Source: Taudactylus pleione
Taxonomy: Eukaryota > Chordata > Amphibia > Anura > Myobatrachidae
NCBI GenBank assembly: GCA_031769625.1
Contig: JAUIMM010000113.1
Span: 10,737,001 to 10,801,000 of the forward strand
Reading direction: 5' to 3'
DNA: 64,000 nucleotides
A program made the translations under genes and the position numbers. Under the pieces are notes generated by a model. The model was not told the origin of the DNA, searched no databases, and was given only the letters and a program-made list of their open reading frames with translations. Below are positions 1-10,988 of this stretch, in pieces; position 1 is the stretch's first letter, and each line of letters begins with the position of its first letter.

Positions 1-28
<28 letters not shown>
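1..28. repeat. (TA)n microsatellite
   Basis: Uninterrupted TA dinucleotide run at the window edge; the true start lies outside. It directly precedes copy 1 of the 1.3 kb repeat unit, as TA-rich tracts also do for the other copies. Confidence 0.95.
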
Positions 29-33
<5 letters not shown>

Positions 34-53
34 CAGTATATCACATTTCATAC

Positions 54-1314
54 AGTAGGTTCAGAGGTAAGTGATCAGTTAGCATCAACATGGCCCAAGC
101 CACCACCTCTATAAATCTAAAATATCTGATTATTTTTTTTCAAGTCTTATACGAGGCAGGAACCTTCCCGGCACAGTTGACCAATTTGTAGATTCTAAGC
201 CTACTGACTCTGGATTTTTAAGTTCATTCCATCACCCAACATGCTTTCCCCAGAACAGTCTTAACAGAAGTCAGTGGAGATCGCCGCTGCGGGACTTGCA
301 AAATGTCGACACATGCATTATTGACACTGTTAAAATGTTGACACTGTCAAAATATTGACAATAGAAATGTTAGGGTAAGGGTATGGGTTATTGTATGGGT
401 ATCAAAATTATGTGACTCCCAATATTGCTATGTCAACAAAACATACCCAACCCTTATGTGGAACCAAGTAGCTGACATTACAAATGTCCTACATGTCACG
501 GTGGTTCCTCCCCCGGCTGCTTAAAGCCATGATTCATGGCATCGGCCAACAGGTGGTGGTACCACAGTGACGTGTTTCACCGTAAATTTCAGCATTGAGC
601 CCTTGGACCTCCCACCTCACTAGCTTACTCTCTCCGGAGCCTTGTAGAGCCCCCTCAGATTCAACAGTCACCCAGACATTCCAGGGTAGTAAGCAAGTAC
701 GATGTGGAAAAAAACAGTACATTAGTAAGAAAATACCTTTTGTATTTTCACATAAATGAAAGAAACAAACCCAAAACATGACATATGCTTTTAGTAGTTC
801 ATGCAGTTTATAGGTAATTCTAGAAAGGAATTCATGCATCAGCGTATTATTGTCTTGTGCTGTCTTTGAACTCTACACCTGCTATATACTGTACTTAACT
901 CATTTTATTACCTCCGGGTTGAATGAGTACAACAAAACTACTCTGAAAGCAAAACTGTTGGATATATGGATCTGAGGTGACACATTTGGTGTAGCGCACA
1001 CAGCTTTGAGTAGTGAATGTATTTTTTAGGATTTAAAATTTAACTTTTTCAGCAATAATTGTCATGTTACGGTACACTATTTTATGCACCTGTAATAGAA
1101 CTAATACATTTATCGTACACTAATTTATGCACCTGCAATAGAACTGATAAAGGACTTATACAGCTAATTCTCCTTCACATTTATTCGTCTTCATATCCCA
1201 ATAGGGCCACATTATGCAAGTTTTTTCATATTGCGGTCTTTCACTCACCGATAATGATTTGATGCAGAGTTGAGCGCAAATCAACCGTTTCTGTTCCAGC
1301 CTTCCATGTACATA

Positions 1315-1316
<2 letters not shown>
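54..1316 (+). repeat. 1.3 kb dispersed repeat unit, copy 1
   Basis: Nearly the whole stretch aligns by eye with 5366-6830, with substitutions and small indels. Shared landmarks are the start (GGTTCAGA-GTAAGTGA), the phrase AACATGGCCCAAGCCACCAC, a GACATTG/TGACAAT-rich section with a short TAGGGT-like tract, and a terminal piece with units containing AATAGAACTAATACATTTAT. No convincing ORF; short ORFs inside are not conserved between copies. Copy 1 holds two of the 43 bp terminal units where copy 2 holds about five. The family is not recognised. Confidence 0.8.
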
Positions 1317-1357
<41 letters not shown>

Positions 1358-1380
1358 TGTATATATATATATATATATAT
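1317..1380. repeat. (TA)n microsatellite
   Basis: About 64 bases of TA interrupted once by ACTGT. It closes copy 1 of the 1.3 kb unit. Confidence 0.95.
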
Positions 1381-1572
1381 ATTTTACAAAAAAATGCCTT
1401 TGTCTTGAGGTATAGAGTATAAGAACTGCTGCACCTCAAAAGTAGAACCCCTGTTAGTGGGAACAAAAAACCTAGACAATCAAATAACACTTATAGGACG
1501 CATATATTTTAAAGGCCGTTGAGTAAACAACACCTATATGTGATAAATTAACAAATGTCTTTGAAGCTTTGG

Positions 1573-2042
1573 GTTAACACCCATATGTAATGAACAATGT
1601 CCAAGATGAGTTTTTAATCTGGATCTCAATATGATTCACTTTTCTCTAGTGGATTTTGGAAAAGCTTCAATGAAGATGATGGATGATTCTGTATATCCCA
1701 GAATCCCAGAAAGTTTCTAAAAAAAACCCTCTCACCAAAAGAACAGCCAAGAAGTGACCCAGTGACCCACCATTAGATTTCATAGAAATAAATTTTTATT
1801 AAAATTGACAATAGAAATGATAGGGTAAGGGTTTGGGATAATACCCATATGTAATCAACAATGTCCAAGAGGAGTTTTTAATCTGATTCTCAATATGATT
1901 CACTTTTTTCTGGTGGATTTTGGAAAAGCTTCAATGAAGTTGATGGATGATTCTGTATATCCCAGAAAGTTTCTAAAAAAGACCCTCTCACCAAAAGAAC
2001 AGTCACCATTAGATTTAGTAGAAAATCATTTTTATTAAAACT
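1573..2042 (+). repeat. Diverged tandem duplication (two units of about 215-250 bp)
   Basis: Both halves share AACACCCATATGTAAT/AATACCCATATGTAAT, CAATGTCCAAGA-GAGTTTTTAATC, GGATTTTGGAAAAGCTTCAA and GATGATTCTGTATATCCCAG, ending in TTTTTATTAAAA. The first unit carries an extra segment with GTGACCCAGTGACCC. The segment joining the units repeats the GACAATAGAAATG-TAGGGTAAGGG phrase also found at 354-385 and 5672-5700, so pieces of several repeats are mixed here. Confidence 0.75.
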
Positions 2043-2190
2043 ACATGCCAGTATAAGAAATATATCATAAAAATTGCTTACACAATTGATTTTCCATTGT
2101 CTTAACAGAGGAGGTCAGTAATAAATATCCTGCTGCTACCCACACTAGGCCTGAACTTATTTAGCAGGTTCCTCCCTTTGGACAATTGGA

Positions 2191-2256
2191 TTTAAGAAAT
2201 CACAACCCTGCGTGTTTTGTCCATTAGGACTTCATCAGGGGTATACAATTCTTAAA
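2191..2256 (-). other. Degenerate hammerhead-ribozyme-like motif in a Penelope-type LTR remnant
   Basis: On the minus strand the stretch reads CTGATGA, then AGTCC-TAAT-GGAC (a stem II hairpin), then AAAAC where the hammerhead core needs GAAAC, followed by CACGC. The outer arms TTTAAGAA and TTCTTAAA pair perfectly and would form stem I. Penelope-like elements are known to carry hammerhead motifs in their LTRs, and Penelope coding debris occurs elsewhere in this window. The lost G and an extra A after CTGATGA argue that this copy is inactive. Surrounding sequence (about 2040-2310) is otherwise unassigned. Confidence 0.4.
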
Positions 2257-2520
2257 TGGAAAACAAAATATACACAATATTAAAAGGGTGAATACATATT
2301 AAAACTCATAAGTTAGAGTAAGTGACCCTTCGTCCAATGTTAGCATGGTTGTTTGTTAGCTGACGGTGTCCTCCTTTGGACTGCTACCTTGGGGTATATT
2401 ACTTGGCTATGGACAACAGGAAGTTGCCTGTACAACATAGTTTCTACTAGTGTTTGTTGCGTCACTTCGTTCCAGGCTCCCTTGCTATTCTGCTCTTGAG
2501 TCATTTCTAGTTACTCTCCT

Positions 2521-3025
2521 GTGCCAGCAGTGTATCTGGATACCTTGCCCACATACTTTGTACTTCCTCCCAGTAAAACCACAGTGCCACCCTCCTGTGT
2601 CAGTGGTGTGCCTGGATACTTTGCCTGCATACTTTGTACTTCCTCTGAGTACAACCACAGTGCCACCCTCCTGTGCCAGTGGTGCGTCTGGATACCTTGC
2701 CCGCGTACTCTGTACATCCTCGGAGTACAACCACAGTGTCACCTTTCTGTGCCAGTGGTGCATATGGACAGCTTGTCCGCGTACTCTGTACATCCTCTGA
2801 GTACAACTGCAGGGTCACTCTCCTGTGCCAGCGGTGCATCTGGATACCTTGCCCGTGTACTCAGTACAACTACAGTGTCACTTTCCTGTGCCAGCGGTGC
2901 GTCTGATACCTTGCCTGTGTACTCAGTACAACATTTGAGTACAACTACAGTGGCACTCTCCTGAGCAGTGGTGCATTTGATACCTTGCCCGCACACTCAG
3001 TACAATATCCAAGTACAGAATCCTC
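2521..3025 (+). repeat. 76 bp minisatellite, about 7 units
   Basis: Units begin near 2521, 2597, 2673, 2749, 2825, 2888 and 2963. The first four are exactly 76 bp apart; the later ones are shortened (63 and 75 bp). Each reads GTGCCAG-GGTGC, then GGATACCTTGCCCG, then GTACTCTGTAC, then GAGTACAACCACAGTG. ORFs on both strands here are repeat translations, not genes. The array lies directly upstream of sequence resembling the tail of the LTR at 31533-32852, so it is probably inside an LTR. Confidence 0.9.
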
Positions 3026-3603
3026 GCTAGTGCTTCTTTCAGAAGTATACTTTCCTTGGCCTCATTGATGTTAACTCCCTCCATTTCCCACCTGTATCAT
3101 ATACCTGACCAAAGGGCTGTGACCTGCTTTCTGGGTGCAGCTTAAACTCATATCCTGCTTTGAGGGGTCACTGGTGAGCATCTCCCAGCAGGTTAGACTC
3201 CGGGCCTTTGGTCAGGTTTCTCCAACATCCGATGCTTGTGGATGAGGAGGACATACATCCACTCCCCTCGCCTTTGATCCACAACCCAGGACCTCAGCTA
3301 TCAGCTCCTCAGTAGGAGATCCTCCTGAGCCAGTCATTACAGAGGATCTTTTTTGCCCTGATCCAACGGATTTTCTAGATGAAGTAAACTCTCTTTACAG
3401 TGATGATGAATGGTCCACTTGTTCTGATGATGGCCTTACCTTTGAAGATGAAAATTGGGAAGACTTCTGAGGACTTCAGCTTGAATATCTTCATGAGTTC
3501 TTCTGGGTTCCACTTCTCTAGCTATTTTTGTATGGGAATTCTTCTTCAAGTATTTCAGAGATTCAATGTGGGTGTCCAGAGTCCACTCATGGAGGAGAAG
3601 ATA
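3026..3603 (+). mobile_element. Gypsy-like LTR tail plus 3' end of internal region (remnant)
   Basis: 3090-3230 resembles 32615-32740 in the solo LTR: AAAGGGCTG-GACCTGCT, a GGGTGCAGC box, GGGTCACTGG and AGACTCCG-GCC-CTGGTCAGG occur in the same order. Downstream, 3300-3470 can encode a short acidic peptide ending in a TGA, and 3540-3603 encodes a tail reading GCPESTHGGEDTVTI, similar to the polyprotein end of fish and frog Gypsy elements just before the 3' LTR. TGTCACGATC at 3604 would be the next LTR start. The internal region is therefore almost entirely deleted. Confidence 0.45.
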
Positions 3604-3761
3604 CTGTCACGATCATGACTAATTTTTCCCATATTATCCTATGTTTTACCTCTGCTGCTGTGTTGTTCCAGCTAGTAGTGAGGTCCGCTCACGCTGTGAC
3701 CATACATCACTCCCAGATGATGCAGAGGTCCGCCTGATCTGCATGTCGCATACTGCTGGTG

Positions 3762-4245
3762 GAATGTAGTTAAGATACCTACAGCCGGCATTCCAGCTGA
3801 TGAAACCCCATGCCAGAATGCCACTACCCGACCAGAAGACCGGTGCTTGAATACCAACAATAGTGGACATCCCGATGCTGGAATCCCAACAACCAGGATT
3901 CCGATCGTAAATATACGCTTGTTAGGTCTTAGCCGTAGGGGGGGGTTAGGATTAGGCATCATGGGGGGTTAGGGTTAGGCTAGGGGAGGGAGAGGTTAGG
4001 GTTAGGTACCTCTGGGTTAGGGTTAGGCACTAAGGGGGGAGGGTTAGGTTAATTAATGGGCAGGGTTAGGGTGCGGAGAGGGGAGGGTTAGTGTTAGGAT
4101 GCAGGAAAGGAGGGTTAGTGTTAGGGGAGAAGGGGGAAGGGTTACTATACTTAACAGACTCTTGTCAGGATTCTGAGCATCGAGATGCTGCTGTCGGAAT
4201 ATTGACAGCAGGCATCCCGACTGCCTGGATTTCATATCGATTCCC
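3762..4245. mobile_element. Foldback MITE with CAGCCGGCAT ends and G-rich TTAGGG-like core
   Basis: Left end TGTAGTTAAGATACCTACAG followed by CCGGCATTCC; right end has ATTGACAGCAGGCATCCCGA then CTGGATTTCATAT. The core (3918-4140) is a run of GGGTTAGGGTTAGG-type sequence broken by other bases. The same architecture occurs at 41190-41690 and 61095-61335 (opposite strand, CCTAACCCTAAC), a related end at 17806-17996 and a fragment at 34446-34495. The telomere-like core is thus part of the element, not a former chromosome end. Confidence 0.65.
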
Positions 4246-4615
4246 AGCTGGCTATAAGGTCTGTCCACACTGTTCCTGCTCTGTGCTCTTAGTGTGTTTA
4301 CTCATCATGCTAGCACTAATGCTGAACACCTGAGTTCCCTCCAAAACTCAGTATGGGTGCAGTTATGTTGGACCTGACTCTCCTCCACCACTCAGAGTGC
4401 TGCTCTCAGACCAGCTGATCGCAGCATCCAATCCTTGGGGATTCACCTCTATAAATTCATTGCCAGTTTAATGTTGCTTCTGCTGAAGTCACAGCTCTGT
4501 GATGAGCTCCCAGGTGCTCTGTAACTGAACAGTTCCAGTCCGTGTGATTCCAGTTCCAAGTCTGGTTGCAAATCTCCATTCCATCTGTGCTTCAGTCTGG
4601 GTTATCCACTGAGAC

Positions 4616-5170
4616 TCGCTCCTAACTGCAACCATCGGTTCCAGTCAATATCTATCTCCAACCACCGGTCCCAGTCAATATCTCCAACCATCGGTCCCAG
4701 CTGATATCTCCAACCATCAATCTCAAACCGATACAGTATTTCAATTCATCATCATTGGTCTCAAACCAATCCAGTATTTCAATTCATCATCGGTCTCAAA
4801 ATGATCCAGTTCTTCAATTCATCGATATCGGTCTCAAACCGATCCAGTTCTTCAATTTCAAACATCAGTTCCAATCCAATTGTCGCCAAACATCAGTTCC
4901 AACCTGACTGTCTCCAAACATCAGTTCCAATCCGATTGTCTCCAAATATCAGTTCCAATCCGATCCTGCTTCATTAATTCTATTTTATCAATTCTATTTC
5001 ATCGATTCTACAACAGCGGTTCCAATCCGATCCTGCTTCATCAATTCCATATAATCGATTCTACAGCATTGGTTTCAATCTATCCTTGCTTCACCAATTT
5101 CATATCATCAATTTTAATACATTGCTTCCTATCTGATTCTATCACTACAATTCCAAATCAGTTTCCAATC
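4616..5170 (+). repeat. Degenerate short tandem repeats (CAGTTCCAATCCGAT-type)
   Basis: Repeated phrases ATCGGTCTCAAACCGATCCA, TTCAATTCATCATC and CATCAGTTCCAATCCGATTG recur with a period of about 27-35 bases, drifting along the array. No gene. Probably an amplified portion of the surrounding LTR. Confidence 0.7.
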
Positions 5171-5365
5171 TAATAAAGTTGTTCCCTATTGTCCTCGCCT
5201 TCGGGCTCATCACCTCCAGCAATTCCACTGCCTCCTATCTTCCCTCATTACATGAGGAAGTACTGGCATAAGCCACCCAGATCCAATCATTTCTTCCTAG
5301 GCTCTACTTCAGCTTCCCACACCTGTTCCAACCAACTCCAACCCTCAGGCATGACAATCACATTG

Positions 5366-6830
5366 CATAGGTTCAGATGTAAGTGAACAATTAACAGCAA
5401 CATGGCCCAAGCCACCACATCTAAAAATCTCAAAGATTTGATTATATTTTTTTTATTAAGTCTTATACGAGGTGGGAACCTTCCTGGCACAGCTGGCCAA
5501 TTTCTAGGTTCTAAGCCTACTGTCTCTGGATTTTTAAGTTCACTCCACCGCCCAAAATGCTTTCCCCTGGAACAGTCTTACCATAAGTCACTGGATATCG
5601 CCATTGCAGGACTTACAAAATGTTGACACATGCAATGTTGATATACTTAAAATGGTGACACTATCAAAATATTGATAATAGAAATTTTAGGGTATGGGTA
5701 TGGGTTAGGGTATGGGTATCAAAATTATGTTACTGTCAATATTGTGGTTGTCGACAAAATACACCCAACCCCTATGTGGAACATAGTTGCTGACACTTTA
5801 CGAATGTCCTCCATGTCACAGTGGTCCCCCCTCCTGCTGCTTAAAGCCATGATTTGCAGCTTTGGGCAAAAGGTGGTGGGACCACAGTGATGCGTTTCAC
5901 CACAAATTGAATCATGGAGCCCTTGGACCTCCCACCTCACTAGCTTACTCTCTCATTAGCCTTGTAGAGCCCCTTGAGATTTGTCAGTCACCCAGACATT
6001 CCAAGTTAGCAAGCAAGTACGATGTGGAAAACATTAAAACATTAGTAAGAAAAATGTGTTTGATTCCATTTACCTTTTGTAGATTCACATAAATAAAAGA
6101 AACAAACCCAAACATGACATATGCTTTTAATAGTTCAACAGTTTATAGGTAATACTAGAAAGGAATTCATGGATCAGCGTATTATTGTCTTGTGCTAACT
6201 GTCTTTGAACTCTATAGCTGCTATATACTGTACATAAGTAATTTTATCACCTCTGGGGTGAATGAGTACAACAAAACTACTCTGAAAAGCAAAACTGTTG
6301 GATATATGAATCTGAGGTGACACATTTGGTGTAGCGCACACAGCTCTGAGTAGTAAATGTATTTCCTTAGGATTTACATTTTACTTTTTCAGCAATAATT
6401 GACAACTTATGGTACACTAACATATGCACCCGCAATAGAGCTAATACATTTATGATACACTAATTTATGTACCTGCAATAGATCTAATACATTTATGGTA
6501 CACTAATTTATGTACCTGCAATAGAACTAATACATTTATGGTACACTAATTTATGTACCTGCAATAGAACTAATACATTTATGGTACACTAATTTATGCA
6601 CCTGCAATAGAACTAATACATTTATGGTACACTAATTTATGCACCTGCAATAGATCTGTTAAAGGACTTATGCAGCTTCTTCTGCTTCACATTCATTTGT
6701 CTTTATATCCCAATAGGGCCACATTATGCGAGTTTTTTCATATTGCTGTATTGCCATCACTAATAATGAGTTGATGTAGTGTTGAACGTAAATCAACTAT
6801 GTATACTCCAGCCTTCCGTACACATAAACA
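5366..6830 (+). repeat. 1.3 kb dispersed repeat unit, copy 2
   Basis: Aligns with 54-1316 across its length (AACATGGCCCAAGCCACCAC at 5400; TTAAAGCCATGATT near 5840; AAAGCAAAACTGTTGGATAT near 6285). It ends in CCAGCCTTCC plus a short TA tract and is immediately followed by the start of copy 3, so the family can be head-to-tail. Confidence 0.8.
6425..6655 (+). repeat. 43 bp tandem repeat, about 5 units
   Basis: Unit CCTGCAATAGAACTAATACA followed by TTTATGGTACACTAATTTATG(C/T)A, 43 bases, repeated about five times with few changes. The homologous place in copy 1 (1072-1145) has two units, so the array expanded after the copies separated. Confidence 0.9.
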
Positions 6831-6844
6831 CATATATATATAGT

Positions 6845-7075
6845 TTGTATCACATTGAATATGTTCGGATTAGCAGCAACATGGCCAAAGCCATCACATC
6901 TAAAACATCTGATTATTTACAAGTTTTAAATGAGGCGGGAACCTTCCTGGCACAGCTGGACAATTTCTAGGTTCCAAGCCAACTGTCTCTGGATTTTAAG
7001 TTAATTCCACAGCCCAACATGCTTTTACCTGGAACAGTCTTACCAGAAGTCACTGGAGATCTCCGTTGTGGGACT
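6845..7075 (+). repeat. 1.3 kb dispersed repeat unit, copy 3 (truncated)
   Basis: Matches the first ~230 bases of copies 1 and 2 (AACATGGCCAAAGCCATCAC; GAGGCGGGAACCTTCCTGGC; ACAGTCTTACCAGAAGTCAC) and stops where a Gypsy gag remnant begins on the other strand. Confidence 0.75.
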
Positions 7076-7620
7076 AGGGGCCATTGGGATATACTCAACA
7101 GTTGCTTGGCTGCCACATACCTCTCCACCATTTCCACAAGTTGAACTGCTGTTTTAGGGTCTCTTTGACTCACCCACTTGTGCAGAGCTGCAGGCAGTGA
7201 CCGTAGGTGTTGGTCCATAACAACCCTTCGATCTTTGGTCCTGTTAAAGTCTCTGGTTGTAGCCACTTCTTGAGATTGAAGAGATCATGCATTTAAGAGC
7301 AAGGAGTTTTATCCACTTGGTATCCCCAGCGATGAACTCATTGTGCTCAAACAGACATTGTGACACCCAAATGAGTTAAAATTTCAGTTTTTTGTTTATC
7401 ATAGCTCCTGGCATAAGTAAGGCTTACGTCAACATATGTCTATTGTTGTACCCCTAACAGGAAGGGTGCCAAAAGACCTTCTCACTGACCTTTTGGCTAA
7501 CTCTCTCTCTCTGCTTTTAAAAATCGTTAGATAGGCTTCAACATCATCTGTTACAAAGGCTAGCCCGTAAGGAGCTGGAGCTAGTTGTGACATCCGTGGA
7601 AGAAGTTTCATACAATGCTG
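7076..7620 (-). pseudogene. SCAN-like gag fragment of a Gypsy LTR retrotransposon
   Basis: Two minus-strand segments recall the gag/SCAN region of Gmr1-like Gypsy elements. 7611-7440 reads LAPAPYGLAFVTDDVEAYLT, the usual gag start ahead of the first helices. 7250-7085 reads DQHLRSLPAALHKWVSQRDP followed by VQLVEMVERYVAAKQ, the second half of a SCAN-type fold. The link (about 7260-7440) is frame-shifted and has stops. No protease or polymerase follows. Known: vertebrate SCAN domains derive from such gag proteins. Inferred: an old, non-functional fragment, 5' truncated by copy 3 of the 1.3 kb repeat. Confidence 0.65.
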
Positions 7621-8383
7621 CTAGATGTTGCTGGTTCCCAGCTTTGTGTTGCTGGGTGTTAGGCTGAAATGACGAGATTCAACGCAGAAAAGAAAAAACA
7701 AGACAAATTCTACCAGCACTCTGTAATGGACAAGAAAAACATACTTGTATCTTACATTATAATAATAACATGCAGAAAGGACTTGGTTACACACATTTGC
7801 AAACACATGATAAGCCACCAGCCTACTACATAATAATAGCCCCACTTTGGTTCATATATTCATGTTTTTTTTTACTTTGGGAGCCAACTCACCTGAAGGC
7901 ACCCCCATATCCTCCAATATGGCACTACAAGCAGGGCTGTCTTAACAGCAGTGTGGGCCCTGGGAAAAGCAATGCAATACCCACCCATGATACGGTATGT
8001 CCACAGCAACCAATCACTGCCGGCAGCGTCTCCCAAACCAATCGCTGCTGCCATTGCGGACACAGAACCAGGGCTGCCAGCAGAAATTTTGGGGCCTGGG
8101 ACTGACAAAATAGGCAGGGCCCTTGGGCCCCCCTCTCCCTTTCCCTGCTTCCACTAAGTCTCAGGAGTCATGATTACTTTATCGTCTTGAAGAGTGCTCC
8201 GTCTTTTCTAGCTTCTTCTCCTCCACGTCCAGCTGGCTCTGCTCCTCACGCGTCACGGCTTCTCTGACCTCTTCCTTCCAGCAGCTTTGTGTGACATCAT
8301 GGAGTCACGCGCGCCGACTCCAAAGAGAAAAAAATTATAATTATTGAACAGGGACAAACACAGGATTTCCTGGAGGGAAGGGG

Positions 8384-8388
<5 letters not shown>

Positions 8389-8416
<28 letters not shown>
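8389..8416. repeat. (TA)n microsatellite
   Basis: Pure AT/TA run of 28 bases at the left edge of the Penelope-like remnant. Confidence 0.95.
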
Positions 8417-8419
<3 letters not shown>

Positions 8420-9397
8420 GAAAAGTGTAGTACACGGAGTCCTATAAACTCAGTACAGTTTCAATGAATGTTCATCAACTGATGCATTCCCCAGATGTAT
8501 GGGGTGGCAGCTCCTTTTCCCATGCACTGTTGTTCAGGCAGCGTAAAAATCCTGGAAAACTAAAGTGGAAAGAGAGCGCCTCCTAGTGCAATAAAATAAT
8601 GTTTATGTGACCTTCACCAAAAGTAATCACCCTCTGTGCAGATGGGGGTGTACCTTGTATAGTGGAATACACCAATTTAGACACAGCAAGAACAACCACA
8701 AAAACTTCTGCTTATGGTGCTGCTTATGGTCTATATATACCCAAACCTATTAGCTTTATTAGTGGGTGTGTGTACTGCCAAAAATGGGTTCCATAGCATG
8801 CGTTCCACCATCCAGGAAGTGACCCGGATGTGCGTGCCAAATCACGGAAGTAAATGCCCTGTTATTTCTTTAAGCTCCTACTACATCCGGGAGCTCCAAC
8901 CTGCATGTCCCCCCCATGGTGAGGATGAACCGGCGCACTGGATATCCTGTAGTTGTCACAGTGCCATCAGCTCCAGGTGCCGCAGCATCCCTCCACCGGC
9001 ATACATGCTAATTAAGCGGCAGCAATTTTCTTGAGGTTTTTACCTCTAGTGTTCAGCCAGCGGCCATTTTGCCATGTACTATTATTAACGCTTATGGAAA
9101 ATACTTTATATGATGCATATTAGATAACAGGGTAATATATATAGCCATTCCAGATTAAAATACATACATGGGAATCATCAAAAACTCAAACAATAAATTA
9201 CCTAAAACAATTAAAAAACGGCTTCATAAAGAAAAAAAAAATATATATATATAAATATAAAATTCATGTTAGAGAATAAAATGAACTATACAAATAATCT
9301 AAAACAAATGACAATATTAACATAAGCAATAGTAATCACTGTAATAAAAATGAATCCAATCAATTGCAATATGACACTAAAAACAATCTCCGTAAAA

Positions 9398-9649
9398 TCA
9401 TGTTAAAAAAGGAGCAATCTCATAACTATCGTTCAATCTATTGGGGACCAAAGTATTCATTGTATAGATCCAGATCATTTCTCTCTTGGATAATTTGTTT
9501 TCTATATCACCTCCTCGTTCTCCAATCTCCACGTGCTCTATAGCTTTAAATGTATCACCTCCTCGTTCTCCAATCTCCACATGCTCTATAGCTTTACATT
9601 TTTTGTGGTTGTTCTTGCTGTGTCTAAAGTGGTGTATTCCACTATACAA
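9398..9649 (-). pseudogene. Penelope-like GIY-YIG endonuclease, C-terminal fragment
   Basis: The 83-residue frame ends GERGGDIENKLSKREMIWIY then TMNTLVPNRLNDSYEIAPFL, the hallmark C-terminus of Penelope-like proteins (GGD..L..RE..WI..L.TL.P.GLN). A related copy lies at 63882-64000. Unusual: a 36-nucleotide in-frame tandem duplication repeats KAIEHVEIGERGGD, with the flanking residue differing (T versus I). The reverse transcriptase is absent. In intact elements this domain nicks target DNA for priming; this piece cannot. Confidence 0.8.
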
Positions 9650-9662
9650 GGTACACCCCCAT

Positions 9663-9768
9663 CGGAAGTGCGGGTGTTTGACGTACGTTTCGCCATAAAA
9701 GCTTGTTCACAAACAGACTGCCTGCAAGCTTTCACGGCGAAACGTACGTCAAACACCTGCACTTCTGG
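9663..9768. repeat. Long hairpin with CGTACGT arms
   Basis: Arms of about 32 bases (GTGTTTGACGTACGTTTCGCC region, 9663-9694, and its complement GGCGAAACGTACGTCAAACAC region, 9736-9768) with few mismatches around a ~41-base loop. It sits at the edge of the Penelope-like remnant, so is probably an LTR-LTR or inverted-junction structure of that element. Confidence 0.85.
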
Positions 9769-10539
9769 TAGGATCAGCGGACCGGTGGACACACACCCGA
9801 ACTGGCTCTGAGGATCCCGGGTTACGTGAGTAGATGTGGAAGCACATGCTTCTAAATGCAGCATGCACATTGCAGCTTTCAGCGATACATTGCTGTCTAT
9901 AGGGAGCATACCGTTCCACTGTGGATAAACAGCTGACATAGAAAAACAGTCCTCCAGGTACGGTGTAACCACACAGACAGGTGTATATTTATTATATCTC
10001 TTTGAGGTGGTAGTCTGACTGACCTGGGCGAATCTGGCCACTGCAATGCATATTGCATCAGGATCCACCTAACACCCATGGGCGAATCTGGTCCCTGCAA
10101 TGCTATTTAGCATCAAGGTACACCTAACACCCGTACACAGGTCTTTAACATCTAACCACCACACTTTACTTTCATGAGACACCAGTTCTCCCATTCTCTC
10201 TTTGCCCGTCCAATACTAGGCGCTGTACAAAAGGCAAAAGTAGAAGTTGGAGACACTTAGGATGTCTTACTATCTCTAAATAAATATCAAGTGGTCACAC
10301 CATAATATTACTGTTCTACTACTAAAGGGATAAATGTGATATACAGATAGGAATACGATCCGGATATTGTTTTATGTCCGTACTTATCAATGATTATATA
10401 TGGTCTATGCATTTGTGGTCTATGCAAATTTGTTTTATAATCTGATTATTTAATAGTGTTCTGTGTTATTGATATGACTGTTAACACTTTAGAACACTCA
10501 TGTCATTTTATTGCCACATGGGAGCTGTGCAATTGTGAC

Positions 10540-10860
10540 CTATGAAATTTTGACTATGCAATTTTGATTGATGATGCAATTTTGATTCATGCAATTTTGA
10601 TTCATGCAATTTTCATCTGTGCAAATTTCATCTGTGCTAAATTGATGGGTCAAAAACACATTTTTTCTATTTAATTTTGATCTGTGCAATATCAGTGTGT
10701 ACTGTACCCTGTGCATTATTGTTTCACTCTATTGAATGTTGTGCAATTTTGATCTATGCATTTTTGATCTATGCTATTTTGATCTGTGCCAATTTGATTG
10801 GTGCAAAACAATTTGTCTACTTCATTTTGATCTGTGCAATATCAGTCTTGTTTTCCTATC
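10540..10860 (+). repeat. Degenerate short repeat (GTGCAATTTTGATCTAT-type)
   Basis: Variants of TATGCAATTTTGAT recur about every 15-17 bases, denser at 10545-10690 and 10735-10850. Coding potential is only that of the repeat. Confidence 0.7.
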
Positions 10861-10988
10861 TCAAACACTATACACACACAATTAGACACCTTTGCCACAA
10901 AGTGTGAGCGGAGCAGCAATTATAGTACAAAAGGCAATACTGCCCAAACCAGATGATTGGTAGTGATTGCACTTCATTTGAAGCCTAA

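Larger units (their letters stand above)
3604..5200 (+). mobile_element. Probable Gypsy-like 3' LTR, interrupted by a MITE
   Basis: Starts TGTCACGATCATG right after the polyprotein-tail-like sequence. It is interrupted at about 3762-4245 by a TAACCC-rich MITE, then continues through a TATA-like CTATAAATTCATTG near 4451 and a degenerate repeat tract to about 5200. The 3' end was not located and no target duplication was found, so the limits are approximate. Confidence 0.35.
8440..10130 (-). mobile_element. Penelope-like element remnant, partly inverted
   Basis: Contains a GIY-YIG endonuclease C-terminus on the minus strand (9398-9649) with flanking untranslated/LTR-like sequence. A ~60 bp segment at 8642-8700 (GGTGTACCTTGTATAGTGGA...) is repeated as its reverse complement at 9598-9663, so part of the element is inverted relative to the rest. 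8820-9070 is GC-richer, with CCGGATGTGCG and GCGGCCATTTTGCCATG, like the sequence at 63040-63300 beside the other Penelope fragments. Ends not resolved. Confidence 0.6.

Noticed and set aside
2450..2996. Overlapping ORFs of up to 147 codons on both strands
   Set aside because: They are translations of the 76 bp minisatellite; all frames are open because the unit lacks stops and the length is not conserved.
3918..4140. Interstitial telomere (TTAGGG tract) marking a chromosome fusion
   Set aside because: The tract is degenerate and always bounded by the same MITE ends, here and at 41190 and 61095.
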